DNA of 64,000 bases from Yoonia sp. (GCA_023955335.1 JAGSGF010000010.1:1-64000), one strand, 5' to 3'; numbered from the stretch's first letter, positions 44,358 to 53,975 are shown. Made by a program: numbers and translations. Notes: generated from the sequence alone by a model not told the origin.

Positions 44358-45227
44358 TTAAAGCCAGCCAGCTGCTATCTGTCGTTGATGAGCCACTATA
44401 GCATTGCGCATCAAAATCGCAACCGTGACCGGCCCAACACCGCCCGGGACAGGCGTGATCCAACCAGCGACCTCTTTTACGGCGTCCGTGTCAACGTCAC
44501 CAACGATCTTAAAACCATCGTCCGTTTTGATCTGGTTGATCCCGATATCGATCACCGCAGCGCCCGGTTTGATCATATCCGGCCCAATCAAATGCGCCTT
44601 GCCCACGGCCACAACGACCACATCGGCACGGCGTGAATGCATCGCGACTGATCGCGTCATGTGGTGGCAGACGGTTACAGTCGCACCTTCAGCCATCAGC
44701 ATCATCGCGGCAGGTTTACCTACGATTTCCGAATGTCCAATCATGACAACTTCGAGGCCTTCCATCGCAAGCCCCGTCCGCTTGATCAGCTCCACACTTG
44801 CTGCAGCCGTACACGGCGCCAGCGCCACATCAGAATAGACGATGTTGCCAATGGACGCGGGGTTCATGCCTTCCACGTCTTTGAGCGGATGAATAGCAGA
44901 TTGCAGCGACCGCACGTTAAAATCGGCAGGCACAGGACGTTGTAGGATCACACCCAAAACGCCCGCATCGTCGTTCATCGCCAGAATGCGCGCCTTGCAG
45001 TCGTCTTGAGTAATGTCCGCAGGCCAAACTTGTTCGTCAAACGGAATACCCGCCTTTTCAGCTGCCCGCTTTTGGTTGCGCACATACATAGCGGATTCGG
45101 GTTGATCACCGATCAAAATCGACACTAACGACGGGATATCGGGGTGCGCGACTGTGTAATCGCGCACCTCTTCGATGATTTCGTTTTTGACCGTGACGCC
45201 GTTGATAAGCCGGTTGTCTTGCATCAT
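44358..45227 (-). CDS. folD: Methylenetetrahydrofolate dehydrogenase/methenyltetrahydrofolate cyclohydrolase
   Basis: A 289-residue bifunctional enzyme oxidising 5,10-methylene-THF to 10-formyl-THF. Motifs: YVRNQKRAAEKAGI with the catalytic Tyr and Lys region near residues 47-61, LGVILQRPVP, and VMIGHSEIVGKPAAMML for NADP. Here it should handle C1 units delivered by Tdm, DmmD and MgdC. Its start overlaps the formate dehydrogenase alpha stop by four bases, directly linking THF-bound C1 oxidation with formate oxidation. No purU or fhs is visible for the step between. Confidence 0.96.
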   Translation of the reverse strand: MMQDNRLINGVTVKNEIIEEVRDYTVAHPDIPSLVSILIGDQPESAMYVRNQKRAAEKAGIPFDEQVWPADITQDDCKARILAMNDDAGVLGVILQRPVPADFNVRSLQSAIHPLKDVEGMNPASIGNIVYSDVALAPCTAAASVELIKRTGLAMEGLEVVMIGHSEIVGKPAAMMLMAEGATVTVCHHMTRSVAMHSRRADVVVVAVGKAHLIGPDMIKPGAAVIDIGINQIKTDDGFKIVGDVDTDAVKEVAGWITPVPGGVGPVTVAILMRNAIVAHQRQIAAGWL

Positions 45228-48028
45228 TCCGCGGCCACTTGGCCTTCAAACTTTTCGACCTTCACAGCCGAGAATTTGAATTCTGGAATTTTGCCAAACG
45301 GATCGACTGCGGGGTTGGTCAGGATGTTTGCCGCCGCTTCAACATAAGCAAATGGCAGAAACACCATGTCAGGTGCGACTGCACGGTCCATCCGCGCCAT
45401 GATCACAATGGACCCACGCCGTGTGGTCAACCGCAGCAACCCACCCGGTTCAACGCCCAGTTTGCGCAGGGTTGATGGGTGCAAAGAACAGTTTGCCTCC
45501 GGCTCAAGCCCATCAAGAACCTTTGACCGACGGGTCATCGATCCCGTGTGCCAATGCTCCAACTGGCGACCTGTGGTCAGGATCATCGGGTAGTCCGCGT
45601 CTGGCGCTTCATCCGGTGCGATCACGTTTGCGGGCGTGAATTTCGCGCGCTTGTCGGCACGCGGGAACCCATCGGCGAACACAATTGGCTGACCGGGGTC
45701 AGTGGGCGACAGCGACGGGTAGGTCACCGCGTTCTCGTCCATCAGACGATCCCACGTGATGTTGTTGAACGACTTCATCAACTCGCCCATCTCGGTGAAC
45801 ACTTGTGATGGGTGCGTATAAGTCCAGCCAAGCCCAAGGCGTTTGGCCAGCTCAACTTCGATCCACCAATCCTCTTTCGCGTCACCCGGAGGGGCAACGG
45901 CTGGACGGCCCATCTGGACCTGACGATTGGTGTTCGTGACGGTGCCGGATTTTTCCGCAAACGCAGAGGCAGGCAAGATGACATCAGCATAGTTCGCCGT
46001 TTCAGTGATGAAAATGTCCTGCACAACAAGATGCGACAGTTTCGCCAGCGCATCACGTGCATGTTCAACATCAGGGTCAGACATCGCGGGGTTTTCACCC
46101 AAGATATACATGCCATGAATATCGCCATCATGGACCGCGTCCATAATCTCGGTGACGGTCAGACCCTTTTCGGCCAACAGCGGCTCGTTGATCGCATCAG
46201 CGGCGAGGTCACGCGCCCAGACTTCGGCAAATCGGGACCGAACGCCATCGTCAGTGACTGTCTGCATATCAGGCAAGAACATAGGGATTAGACCCGCATC
46301 TGACGCGCCCTGCACGTTGTTTTGCCCACGCAGCGGGTGCAGGCCAGTGCCGGACCGGCCAACATTGCCAGTCATCAACGCAAGGCTGATCAGGCAGCGC
46401 GAATTGTCGGTGCCGTGGATGTGCTGTGACACGCCCATACCCCAGAAGATCATGCCGGCCTTGGCCCCTGCAAAGGTGCGCGCAACATCGCGCAGCACAT
46501 CAGGTTCGATGCCGCAAATCTTGGACATCTTTTCTGGTGTGAAATTCGCAAGATGCGCTTTTTCAGCTTCCCAGTTTTCGGTGAACTTGGAAATGTAGGT
46601 TTCGTCGTACAGCTCTTCTTCGACAATCACGTGACAGATCGCGTTCAACATCGACACATCCGCACCGGGGCGGAATTGCAGCATGTGAGACGCAAATTTG
46701 CGGAGACCCACGCCGCGCGGGTCCATGACAATAAGCTTGCCGCCGTTTTTCGCGAATTGCTTAAAATAAGTCGCAGCAACTGGGTGGTTTTCAACAGGGT
46801 TAGCCCCGATGACAATCGCCACATCCGCGTTTTCAATCTCGTTGAAGGTTGCCGTAACAGCGCCAGAGCCCACATTTTCCATCAATGCCGCAACAGACGA
46901 TGCATGGCAAAGACGCGTACAGTGATCGACGTTATTATGGCCGAACCCTTGGCGGATCATTTTCTGGAACAGGTAGGCTTCTTCGTTGGTACATTTGGCA
47001 GACCCAAATCCAGCGACGGACGCGCCGCCCTTTTCAGCCTTAAGGTCCAACATACCCTTGGCCGCGAAATCAAGCGCCTCGTCCCATGATGCTTCACGGA
47101 AGAATTCCTGAAAGTTTCCGGGGTCGACGTTCAGCCCTTTTGCAGGCGCATCGTCACGGCGGATCAATGGTTTGGTCAGGCGGTGATCGTGATGGATATA
47201 GTCGAAACCAAAGCGGCCTTTGACGCAAAGACGCCCTTCGTTAGCGGGGCCGTTAATGCCTTCGACGAATTTAACTTTGCCGTCTTTGACCTTCAGCGAA
47301 ATCTGGCAGCCAACGCCGCAAAACGGGCAGATGCTTTCGGTCTCGGTGTCAAAATCAGCACTGTCACCGACTTGGTTTTCATCGGTGACTGTGGCGGGCA
47401 TCAATGCGCCCGTCGGACAGGCCTGCACACATTCGCCACACGCCACGCAAGAGCTGTCGCCCATCGGATCGTCCATGTCGAACACAGGGTATGCGTTGTG
47501 GCCGCGACCAGCCATACCAATCACGTCGTTGACTTGCACTTCACGGCAGGCACGCACGCAAAGACCGCATTGAATGCAGGCATCCAGATTGACGGACATC
47601 GCAACATGGGAACTGTCCAGCAACGGGACGAAATCAGGCTCCAACTTGGGGAAACGGCTTTCCAATACGTCCTGCGCGGCAGCCATATCCCACAGGTGGG
47701 ACGACTTGTCATGCGCGATATCTTGCGCAGGCTGATCCGCAACAAGCATTTCCATGACCATCTTGCGGGCTTGGACTTCGCGGGGTTTGTCAGTTGTGAC
47801 AACCATGCCTTCAGAAGGTTCGCGGATACACGATGCGGCGAGGACACGCTCACCCTCAATCGCAACCATACACGCACGGCAGTTACCGTCGGACCGATAG
47901 CCCGGCTCTGGCTTATGGCACAGATGCGGAATGATCAGGCCGCGACCGTTTGCAACTTCCCAAATGGTCATGCCTTTGTCAGCTTCGACCGATTTACCAT
48001 CAAGTGTGAATGTGATCCGGTCGCTCAT
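45224..48028 (-). CDS. fdsA: NAD-dependent formate dehydrogenase, molybdenum alpha subunit
   Basis: A 934-residue catalytic subunit. N-terminal [2Fe-2S] ligands C37, C50, C53 and C67 resemble NuoG. Next come ferredoxin clusters (CIQCGLCVRAC, CVACGECVQACP), then the CPFCGVGCQ motif opening the molybdopterin domain. The HCTRLCH segment supplies the molybdenum ligand as cysteine; no selenocysteine codon is involved. It oxidises formate to CO2, passing electrons to the NuoEF-like subunit and NAD. A cysteine hydrolase gene is interposed between the two subunit genes. FdhD/FdsC accessory and FdsD genes are not in this window. Confidence 0.93.
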   Translation of the reverse strand: MSDRITFTLDGKSVEADKGMTIWEVANGRGLIIPHLCHKPEPGYRSDGNCRACMVAIEGERVLAASCIREPSEGMVVTTDKPREVQARKMVMEMLVADQPAQDIAHDKSSHLWDMAAAQDVLESRFPKLEPDFVPLLDSSHVAMSVNLDACIQCGLCVRACREVQVNDVIGMAGRGHNAYPVFDMDDPMGDSSCVACGECVQACPTGALMPATVTDENQVGDSADFDTETESICPFCGVGCQISLKVKDGKVKFVEGINGPANEGRLCVKGRFGFDYIHHDHRLTKPLIRRDDAPAKGLNVDPGNFQEFFREASWDEALDFAAKGMLDLKAEKGGASVAGFGSAKCTNEEAYLFQKMIRQGFGHNNVDHCTRLCHASSVAALMENVGSGAVTATFNEIENADVAIVIGANPVENHPVAATYFKQFAKNGGKLIVMDPRGVGLRKFASHMLQFRPGADVSMLNAICHVIVEEELYDETYISKFTENWEAEKAHLANFTPEKMSKICGIEPDVLRDVARTFAGAKAGMIFWGMGVSQHIHGTDNSRCLISLALMTGNVGRSGTGLHPLRGQNNVQGASDAGLIPMFLPDMQTVTDDGVRSRFAEVWARDLAADAINEPLLAEKGLTVTEIMDAVHDGDIHGMYILGENPAMSDPDVEHARDALAKLSHLVVQDIFITETANYADVILPASAFAEKSGTVTNTNRQVQMGRPAVAPPGDAKEDWWIEVELAKRLGLGWTYTHPSQVFTEMGELMKSFNNITWDRLMDENAVTYPSLSPTDPGQPIVFADGFPRADKRAKFTPANVIAPDEAPDADYPMILTTGRQLEHWHTGSMTRRSKVLDGLEPEANCSLHPSTLRKLGVEPGGLLRLTTRRGSIVIMARMDRAVAPDMVFLPFAYVEAAANILTNPAVDPFGKIPEFKFSAVKVEKFEGQVAAE

Positions 48029-48597
48029 GGCGCGGCCTCCTCTTTAAAATCTTGGGCAAGGACATCGTCAGTAGATACTACGGTTGCGAATTCGCCATGT
48101 AAGATCGCGAGTTCCGTATCGTGGATCGTCTGCGCATCGATGAAAGTGCCGTTGTGTGTCTTTGGCCAGGCGTGGCATGCATCGCCAACGAGCCGCACCC
48201 CAAAGCCAAAATTTCCAGCCATACGAGTCGTCGTAGACACGCAGTGTTCGGTCGTGATTCCGCAGATCACTAAGTCACGGATGTCATTCTGACGCAGCCA
48301 AACATCCAAATCTGTGCCGACAAATGATGAATTCTCATGCTTCACGATATGCTTTTCGCCTTTGATAGGGTCGAATCCTGCCTTGAACGCGAACGTCGGC
48401 TTGCTAGGATGCAAAGGCGACGCCTCACTACGTGAGCTGTGCTGCACAATCGCAACAGGCGCATCTGCGTCCCGCCATGCTTTCAACAACCGCAGGCCGT
48501 TCGTCTCGGCGTCCGGGTTGTTGCGCGGCCCACCCCAATGATCAGGATTGCCAAAGCCTTGTTGATAATCGATAAGTACCAATGCCTTTTTCGACAT
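48025..48597 (-). CDS. Isochorismatase-family cysteine hydrolase within the fds operon
   Basis: A 190-residue hydrolase with the family triad D10, K86 and C119 (VLIDYQQGF, then HIVKHENS, then GITTEHCVSTT). Relatives include nicotinamidase, isochorismatase and various amide hydrolases; the lack of the nicotinamidase metal motif (DxHxxxH) argues against that activity. It overlaps fdsA by four bases and abuts the NuoEF-like gene by one, so it is translated with formate dehydrogenase. One speculative role is hydrolysis of a formamide or similar amide. Substrate is unknown. Confidence 0.85.
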   Translation of the reverse strand: MSKKALVLIDYQQGFGNPDHWGGPRNNPDAETNGLRLLKAWRDADAPVAIVQHSSRSEASPLHPSKPTFAFKAGFDPIKGEKHIVKHENSSFVGTDLDVWLRQNDIRDLVICGITTEHCVSTTTRMAGNFGFGVRLVGDACHAWPKTHNGTFIDAQTIHDTELAILHGEFATVVSTDDVLAQDFKEEAAP

Positions 48598-50282
48598 CAG
48601 ATTTCATCCTTGAAATGGGTCATCACCATTTTGATCGGGTTCGGGGCGGCTTGGCCGAGGCCACAGATCGACGCATCAACCATAGCCGTTGAAAGCTCGG
48701 TCAGCAGGGTTTGATCCCATGTATCGGCCTGCATCAACTTCACAGCTTTCTCACAGCCAACGCGGCATGGCGTACATTGCCCACAGCTTTCGTCCTCGAA
48801 GAACCGCAGCATGTTCAGCGCAGCATCGCGGGCGCTGTCGGTCTCCGACAGCACAACCACAGCGGCGGACCCAATAAAGGTGCCGTGTGGTTGTAGCGTG
48901 TCAAAATCAAGCGGGATGTCATTCATGCTCGCGGGTAACAAACCGGAAGACGGGCCGCCGGGCTGATACGCTTTGAACACGTGACCCACGGCCATGCCAC
49001 CAGCAGCGGCAATCACATCCATGATCGTGGAACCAGCTGGCAAAAGATACATGCCGCCATTTTTGACGCGGCCCGATACGGAATAGCTGCGCAGCCCTTT
49101 GCGTCCGTTCAGTTCGACCGAATTCAGAACCTCTGGCCCTTCACGGCAAACACGTGCGACCCAAAGCAGGGTTTCGACGTTATGCACCAGCGTTGGCTTT
49201 CCGAACACCCCGACTCGGGCCACGAATGGCGGACGGTGGCGGGGGATGCCGCGCTTTCCTTCGATGCTTTCGATCATCGCGGATTCTTCGCCGCAGATGT
49301 AGGCACCAGCGCCACGACGCAGATCGATATAGCCCGCAGGAACAACGCCTGCGTCTTCCAGCTTTGTGATCTCGGCAGCCAAAATATGCAGTACGGCTGG
49401 ATATTCGTCGCGCATATAAATGAACGCTTTTTCAGCCTCGACGGCCCAAGCGGCGATCAACATGCCCTCAAGGAACAGATGCGGGGTGCGTTCAAGATAG
49501 TAGCGATCTTTGAACGTGCCGGGTTCACCTTCGTCACCGTTCACAGCGATGTAACGGGTGCCAACATTGCCGCGCACAAAACCCCATTTTGTGCCAGACG
49601 GGAAGCCCGCGCCACCAAGGCCGCGCAGGCCGCTTTCTTTGATCTTGGCTTGCACGTCTTCCCAGTTGCCGTCGGCACGCAACGACGCAAGCTCAGCGTA
49701 ACCGCCATTGGCAACGTAGGTTTCGTATGTCTCGTATTCGGGAATATGCGCGTGGGTGTGGCCGCCAGCGATTGCAGCCTCGACCTTTTCAACGGTCGCA
49801 TTGTCGATATGGGCATGACCCAATTCCAGCACAGGGGCGGTATCGCAACGGCCCATGCAAGGGGCGCGGACAACGCGGACTTGTGCGGCATCAAGACCGT
49901 CTGTCAGCGCTTTTTGCAAAGCCTCTGCACCCGCCAATTCGCACGACAGGCTATCACAAACGCGGATGGTCAGCGCGGGAGGGGGCGTTTCGCCTTCTTT
50001 GACCACATCAAAGTGGGCGTAGAAGGTGGCAACCTCATAGACCTCAGCCTGACCGATACCCATTTCTTCGGACAGTGCGCGCAGGTGGGCGGCGGATAGG
50101 CATCCGAACTTATCCTGGATCAAATGCAGATACTCGATCAGCAGATCGCGGGTGCGCGGTTGGTCACCCAAAAGGGCCTGCACATCGGCGTGGGCTGCCT
50201 CGTCAAGCTGACGGCCTTTGGTATGGTGACGGCCTTTGCCCTTACCAGATTTCCAAACACCCTTGCGGTCATCAAGTGCCAT
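48597..50282 (-). CDS. fdsB: Formate dehydrogenase NuoE-NuoF fusion (gamma-beta subunits)
   Basis: A 561-residue fusion. Residues about 20-155 are NuoE/FdsG-like with a thioredoxin-type [2Fe-2S] site (VCDSLSCEL and APCMGRCDTAP). The rest is NuoF/FdsB-like: GLRGLGGAGFPSGTKW for NADH and FMN, NGDEGEPGTFKDR, ESAMIESIEGKRG and the [4Fe-4S] motif CGQCTPCRVGC with a later cysteine. It passes electrons from the molybdenum subunit to NAD+. First gene of the fds-folD operon. In many bacteria the two halves are separate genes. Confidence 0.93.
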   Translation of the reverse strand: MALDDRKGVWKSGKGKGRHHTKGRQLDEAAHADVQALLGDQPRTRDLLIEYLHLIQDKFGCLSAAHLRALSEEMGIGQAEVYEVATFYAHFDVVKEGETPPPALTIRVCDSLSCELAGAEALQKALTDGLDAAQVRVVRAPCMGRCDTAPVLELGHAHIDNATVEKVEAAIAGGHTHAHIPEYETYETYVANGGYAELASLRADGNWEDVQAKIKESGLRGLGGAGFPSGTKWGFVRGNVGTRYIAVNGDEGEPGTFKDRYYLERTPHLFLEGMLIAAWAVEAEKAFIYMRDEYPAVLHILAAEITKLEDAGVVPAGYIDLRRGAGAYICGEESAMIESIEGKRGIPRHRPPFVARVGVFGKPTLVHNVETLLWVARVCREGPEVLNSVELNGRKGLRSYSVSGRVKNGGMYLLPAGSTIMDVIAAAGGMAVGHVFKAYQPGGPSSGLLPASMNDIPLDFDTLQPHGTFIGSAAVVVLSETDSARDAALNMLRFFEDESCGQCTPCRVGCEKAVKLMQADTWDQTLLTELSTAMVDASICGLGQAAPNPIKMVMTHFKDEI

Positions 50283-50675
50283 AATTCTGCGTCCCTTCGC
50301 ATTTTGTCACCGACCAGTTTTAACGGGCCGCACAATCCGCAACAGCGCAAATACGACATTCACGGTGTGAGTTGCGTTCATTCGCCCGTAATTACAGGCC
50401 AGAAGTTTCGTATCGGGAACGCATGTTCGTGCCAGATTGACCGTAAAGCACGTGACGATAAGGTGCCGCCTTGGGGCTGAATCACCGTTTTGCGCGACAA
50501 TCCGGCGCAGAGCATTGCAGATTGGCGATTCAAATCCACCGGCATCCGTGTCACATGACATGTTGCCGTTGGCGCACATAACCCCGTGAACTTAGGCATT
50601 TACCCAAACACCTTGGGCACATGACCCGCCAGTCTGCTATTTGCCGCTCAACCGTTTGGACCAAGGACCGCATTC
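50283..50675. other. 393-base intergenic region between fds and yjbH-like gene
   Basis: It must contain the divergent promoters of the formate dehydrogenase operon and the exopolysaccharide genes. Short frames on the minus strand (for example 50307-50579) have no recognisable features. I see no terminator, strong dyad or RNA gene in it. Confidence 0.55.
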
Positions 50676-52781
50676 ATGCGCGCTAATTTTTCGATGACGA
50701 CCAAAGCTATTTTGCTTTTGACTGCCAGTGTTGTGGCCACCAGCACAGGCGCAGAATCGACGTCTTTGTTCGGCACACCCGGGCTGATCGATATGCCCAG
50801 CGCCGAGGTCTATGACGATGGCAACATTGCACTGACCAGCAGCTATTTCGGCGGTAACCTGCGCAATACACTGACTTTCCAGATCACGCCGCGCCTGCAA
50901 GGATCGTTCCGGTATAGCAAGATCGACGACTACCAAGGCGCTATTGATCTGTTCGACCGCAGCTTTGATCTGCGCTACCAAATCGCCCGCGAGGGCCGGA
51001 TCGCGCCAAGCCTTGCGGTTGGTCTACGTGATTTTGGTGGAACAGGAATTTACAGCAGCGAATACCTTGTGGCCACAAAGACCGTGACACCAACAGTTAA
51101 AATCACTGGTGGTTTGGGCTGGGGGCGCTTGGGCGAACGTAATGGGATTCACTCTCCATTTGTCAGTATATCCGAAGACTTTGGCACGCGCCCAAATGTA
51201 GGCGACGGCGGCATTTCGACCACAGGCCAGCTTGATTTTGGCGCATGGCTCAAAGGCGACGTGGCCCTGTTTGGCGGCGTTGAATGGCAAGCGACCGATA
51301 AGCTGACCCTCTTGGCCGAATATTCGTCTGATGAATATAGCCGCGAAACATCGCGTGGATTGATCGATCAGACATCTCCCATGAACGTCGGCCTAAAGTA
51401 CGCGTTTGATAGCGGAATAGAACTGGGTGCCTACTATATGTACGGGACCGAGGCGGGGATCAGCGTTAACACTATCATTGACCCAAAAAACCCGGATCTT
51501 TCCAGCGGGCTTGATGACGCGCCGCTAGCGATCATGCCGCGCGACACGGTTGCTGCCGCCAGCTGGAATCAACCCGGTGCTCAGCGCAGCGTCACTGATG
51601 TTTTGCAAATCCGTTTAGCTGATCAGGGGCTTACCCTTGACGGGGTGACCATAAACGCAAACCGCGCCGCAGTACGCGTGACCAACACCCGTTACGGTGC
51701 AGAGGCACAAGCGCTTGGCCGGACCATGCGGATTCTGGCCAACACACTGCCTGTCGGTGTCGAAACCTTTGATGTCACTTTCATGGCGGGCGGTGTTCCA
51801 ACAACAACCGCAACACTGCGCCGCGCCGATTTGGAACAGCTCGAGTTTGCCTTGGATGGCGCTGAACAGACCGGCGCGCGCACAACGTTGACCGATGCAA
51901 GCAGCGTTGGCCACAAAGACACAGTTGCGGGCAACTTTCCATCTTTCACATATGGGCTGAAACCTTACATTTCTCCGGTGTTCTTTGACCCTGATCAGCC
52001 AGTCCGCGCTGAAGTGGGGGCGCAACTGAGCGCGGTATACAAACCTGCGCCCGGGGTCACTATCGCTGGGTCGGTCCGCAGGCCAATCTACGATTCCGTG
52101 TCAACAACAACACGGCGGTCCAATTCCGTTCTCCCGCGGGTCCGTACCGACGGTATCTTTTACGCAATCGAGTCAGATCTGGAACTGTCGTTGCTGACCG
52201 CCGAATACATGTTCCGTCCCGGTCCCGACCTTTATGGGCGTGTGACTGCGGGTTACCTCGAAGCCATGTTTGGCGGCGTTTCGACCGAATTGCTTTGGCA
52301 TCCTGTCGACAGCCGTCTCGCCCTTGGAGCCGAGGTAAACTACGCCGTCCAGCGCGACTTTAATCAAGGCTTCGGGTTCCGCGACTATGAAATCGCGACT
52401 GGCCATCTTAGCGCATACTACTCCCTTGAAAACAGTTTTCAGGCGCAGCTCGATGTGGGGCGTTATTTGGCGGGCGACTGGGGGGGGACGTTCACTTTGG
52501 ATCGCGAATTCAAGAATGGCGTAAAGGTCGGTGGGTTCTTTACATTAACCGACGTTTCATTCGAAGACTTTGGCGAGGGATCATTCGACAAAGGTATCCG
52601 CATCGAAATCCCGCTCAGCTATTTTGCAGGAGAGCCATCGTTAGATGGCCTGACGCAAGTCATTCGCCCCGTACAACGTGACGGTGGCGCACGCCTGAAT
52701 GTGCAGAACCGCTTGTATGATGTGACCAGCGATTATCGGGCGACCGGATTAGACAACCAATGGGGACGGTTCTGGAGATGA
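50676..52781 (+). CDS. YjbH/GfcD-like outer-membrane exopolysaccharide protein
   Basis: A 701-residue secreted protein with a signal peptide (about 1-26, ending STGAES) followed by SLFGTPGLIDMPSAEVYDDG, the hallmark opening of the YjbH family. Later sequence shows repeated beta-strand and aromatic patterns of an outer-membrane barrel (YGRVTAGYLEAMFGGVS, HLSAYYSLENSFQAQLD). YjbH and GfcD take part in exopolysaccharide or group 4 capsule export. CAAGGACC precedes the ATG. The stop lies just before the YjbF-like lipoprotein start, so the two are coupled. Confidence 0.88.
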   Translation: MRANFSMTTKAILLLTASVVATSTGAESTSLFGTPGLIDMPSAEVYDDGNIALTSSYFGGNLRNTLTFQITPRLQGSFRYSKIDDYQGAIDLFDRSFDLRYQIAREGRIAPSLAVGLRDFGGTGIYSSEYLVATKTVTPTVKITGGLGWGRLGERNGIHSPFVSISEDFGTRPNVGDGGISTTGQLDFGAWLKGDVALFGGVEWQATDKLTLLAEYSSDEYSRETSRGLIDQTSPMNVGLKYAFDSGIELGAYYMYGTEAGISVNTIIDPKNPDLSSGLDDAPLAIMPRDTVAAASWNQPGAQRSVTDVLQIRLADQGLTLDGVTINANRAAVRVTNTRYGAEAQALGRTMRILANTLPVGVETFDVTFMAGGVPTTTATLRRADLEQLEFALDGAEQTGARTTLTDASSVGHKDTVAGNFPSFTYGLKPYISPVFFDPDQPVRAEVGAQLSAVYKPAPGVTIAGSVRRPIYDSVSTTTRRSNSVLPRVRTDGIFYAIESDLELSLLTAEYMFRPGPDLYGRVTAGYLEAMFGGVSTELLWHPVDSRLALGAEVNYAVQRDFNQGFGFRDYEIATGHLSAYYSLENSFQAQLDVGRYLAGDWGGTFTLDREFKNGVKVGGFFTLTDVSFEDFGEGSFDKGIRIEIPLSYFAGEPSLDGLTQVIRPVQRDGGARLNVQNRLYDVTSDYRATGLDNQWGRFWR

Positions 52782-52783
52782 TG

Positions 52784-53443
52784 ATGATACGGACCCTCAT
52801 ATCTTGCGCTCTGGCCCTTGGGATCACAGCAAGCTGCACCCAAACCGATAGCAGCGACACGTCTGTGACGGAAAAAGCATTGGCCACCATCGACGTGCAG
52901 TCAAATCGTGCGCAATTGCAAGATCTGCGGTTTGCCCAGCAAGCACAGGCCGGTGTACCGACATTGAAATTCGGGATCGAGGATCTGGATATCGTTACGC
53001 AAGCCGTACCCGATACGATGCGCGATGGAATTCAAACATGGCTGATCGCTGGCGGGATGTCATTCTCGCTACAAGACGGATTCCTACGCAGCACACGTGG
53101 TCTTGGCGACGACTTGATGGCCGCCGATATTGCCCAAACAAGAGCGGCTGTTCTTGGCCTAAAGGCGGGTCAGGCGACACGCACAATGGCCTATATTGGC
53201 GCCGAGGATACCATTGAGAAACGGTCATTTACCTGCGAAATAACTGTACGTGGTCCACGCGAGCTTACAATAAACGCCACCAAAACGGCCACGACCTTGG
53301 TGGCTGAGGATTGTAGCGGACTGACCGGTACCTTCGGCAATCTATATTGGGTGAAAACTGCAACCGGCAAAGTGGTGCAATCACGCCAATGGGGCAGCGA
53401 CCGGATCGGCCCAATTGTTATGCGCATCGGGCGAAATCAGTAA
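52784..53443 (+). CDS. YjbF/GfcB-like lipoprotein
   Basis: A 219-residue protein beginning MIRTLISCALALGITASC, where C18 is the probable lipidated cysteine (lipobox TASC, weak at -3). The remainder matches the YjbF/GfcB type, with GDRIGPI-like WGSDRIGPIVMRIG at the end. Four ATG positions are possible in the GGAGATGATGATG region; the one at 52784 gives six-base spacing from GGAG. It immediately follows the YjbH-like gene and probably works with it at the outer membrane in exopolysaccharide secretion. Confidence 0.82.
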   Translation: MIRTLISCALALGITASCTQTDSSDTSVTEKALATIDVQSNRAQLQDLRFAQQAQAGVPTLKFGIEDLDIVTQAVPDTMRDGIQTWLIAGGMSFSLQDGFLRSTRGLGDDLMAADIAQTRAAVLGLKAGQATRTMAYIGAEDTIEKRSFTCEITVRGPRELTINATKTATTLVAEDCSGLTGTFGNLYWVKTATGKVVQSRQWGSDRIGPIVMRIGRNQ

Positions 53444-53668
53444 CCCACATGCGCGTAATGCCATATTTTCCAGCGATCTGTGCGTCAAAAGCACAATTCG
53501 TGCGGGGTTTCGCAAGCCCACACTCCGCGCAGAAATTTTACTAGATTTTAGGGCGAATCAAAGTATAAGCAGGGGTGACAGCTCATTTCTGACTTTATTC
53601 GTGCTTTTGCATTGATTGTCGTCGTGGTAAGATTGACAATAGATTGAGTATTTTTGGAGTCCTAATTC

Positions 53669-53902
53669 ATGGCAATTCGTACACTTGTAGCTGCAGCTGC
53701 AATCGTCGCTTTCACGACACCTGCATTTGCGCAGAACGATGAAGCAATCACACTTTTGGATGATACCGTGGCAACACAGACCATTCCGTTTCCGTTGCTT
53801 TTGGGCGTCGGTGCAACTGTTGTCACAGTCACAGTAGTCAAAGTCATCTCTGACGCAAATGGTCCGGTCAACACAGTAATCGGCACATTTCCGACGTCTT
53901 AA
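53669..53902 (+). CDS. 77-residue small secreted or membrane protein
   Basis: A short protein with a signal peptide (MAIRTLVAAAAIVAFTTPAFAQ) and a hydrophobic valine/threonine-rich stretch (about 43-61, LLLGVGATVVTVTVVKVIS). TTTGGAGTCC lies before the ATG and a strong terminator follows, supporting expression. By size and position it recalls YjbE/GfcA, the small first protein of the Yjb cluster, but here it lies last and sequence similarity is not evident. Function unknown. Confidence 0.65.
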   Translation: MAIRTLVAAAAIVAFTTPAFAQNDEAITLLDDTVATQTIPFPLLLGVGATVVTVTVVKVISDANGPVNTVIGTFPTS

Positions 53903-53926
53903 TACGCAAGTGTTATTTATGATTTA

Positions 53927-53959
53927 GAAAGGGCTGTCCTTTGGGGCAGCCCTTTTTCT
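53927..53959 (+). terminator. Rho-independent terminator after the 77-residue protein
   Basis: AAAGGGCTGTCC, loop, GGCAGCCCTTTTT: GGGCTG pairs CAGCCC with CC/GG extension, followed by a T-run. It lies 25 bases after the stop. The A-rich left side could also serve the RND operon arriving on the minus strand. Confidence 0.88.
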
Positions 53960-53975
53960 TTGCCGTAGCAAAACC

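Noticed and set aside
48025-48597. Nicotinamidase (pncA)
   Set aside because: The triad is present but the metal-binding DxHxxxH pattern of nicotinamidases is not seen.
47183-50099. Long plus-strand frames (369 and 372 residues) opposite the formate dehydrogenase genes
   Set aside because: Both oppose strongly conserved coding sequence and have no recognisable features.
50307-50579. 90-residue minus-strand frame upstream of the fds operon
   Set aside because: Cysteine-rich low-quality sequence with no family signature in a divergent promoter region.
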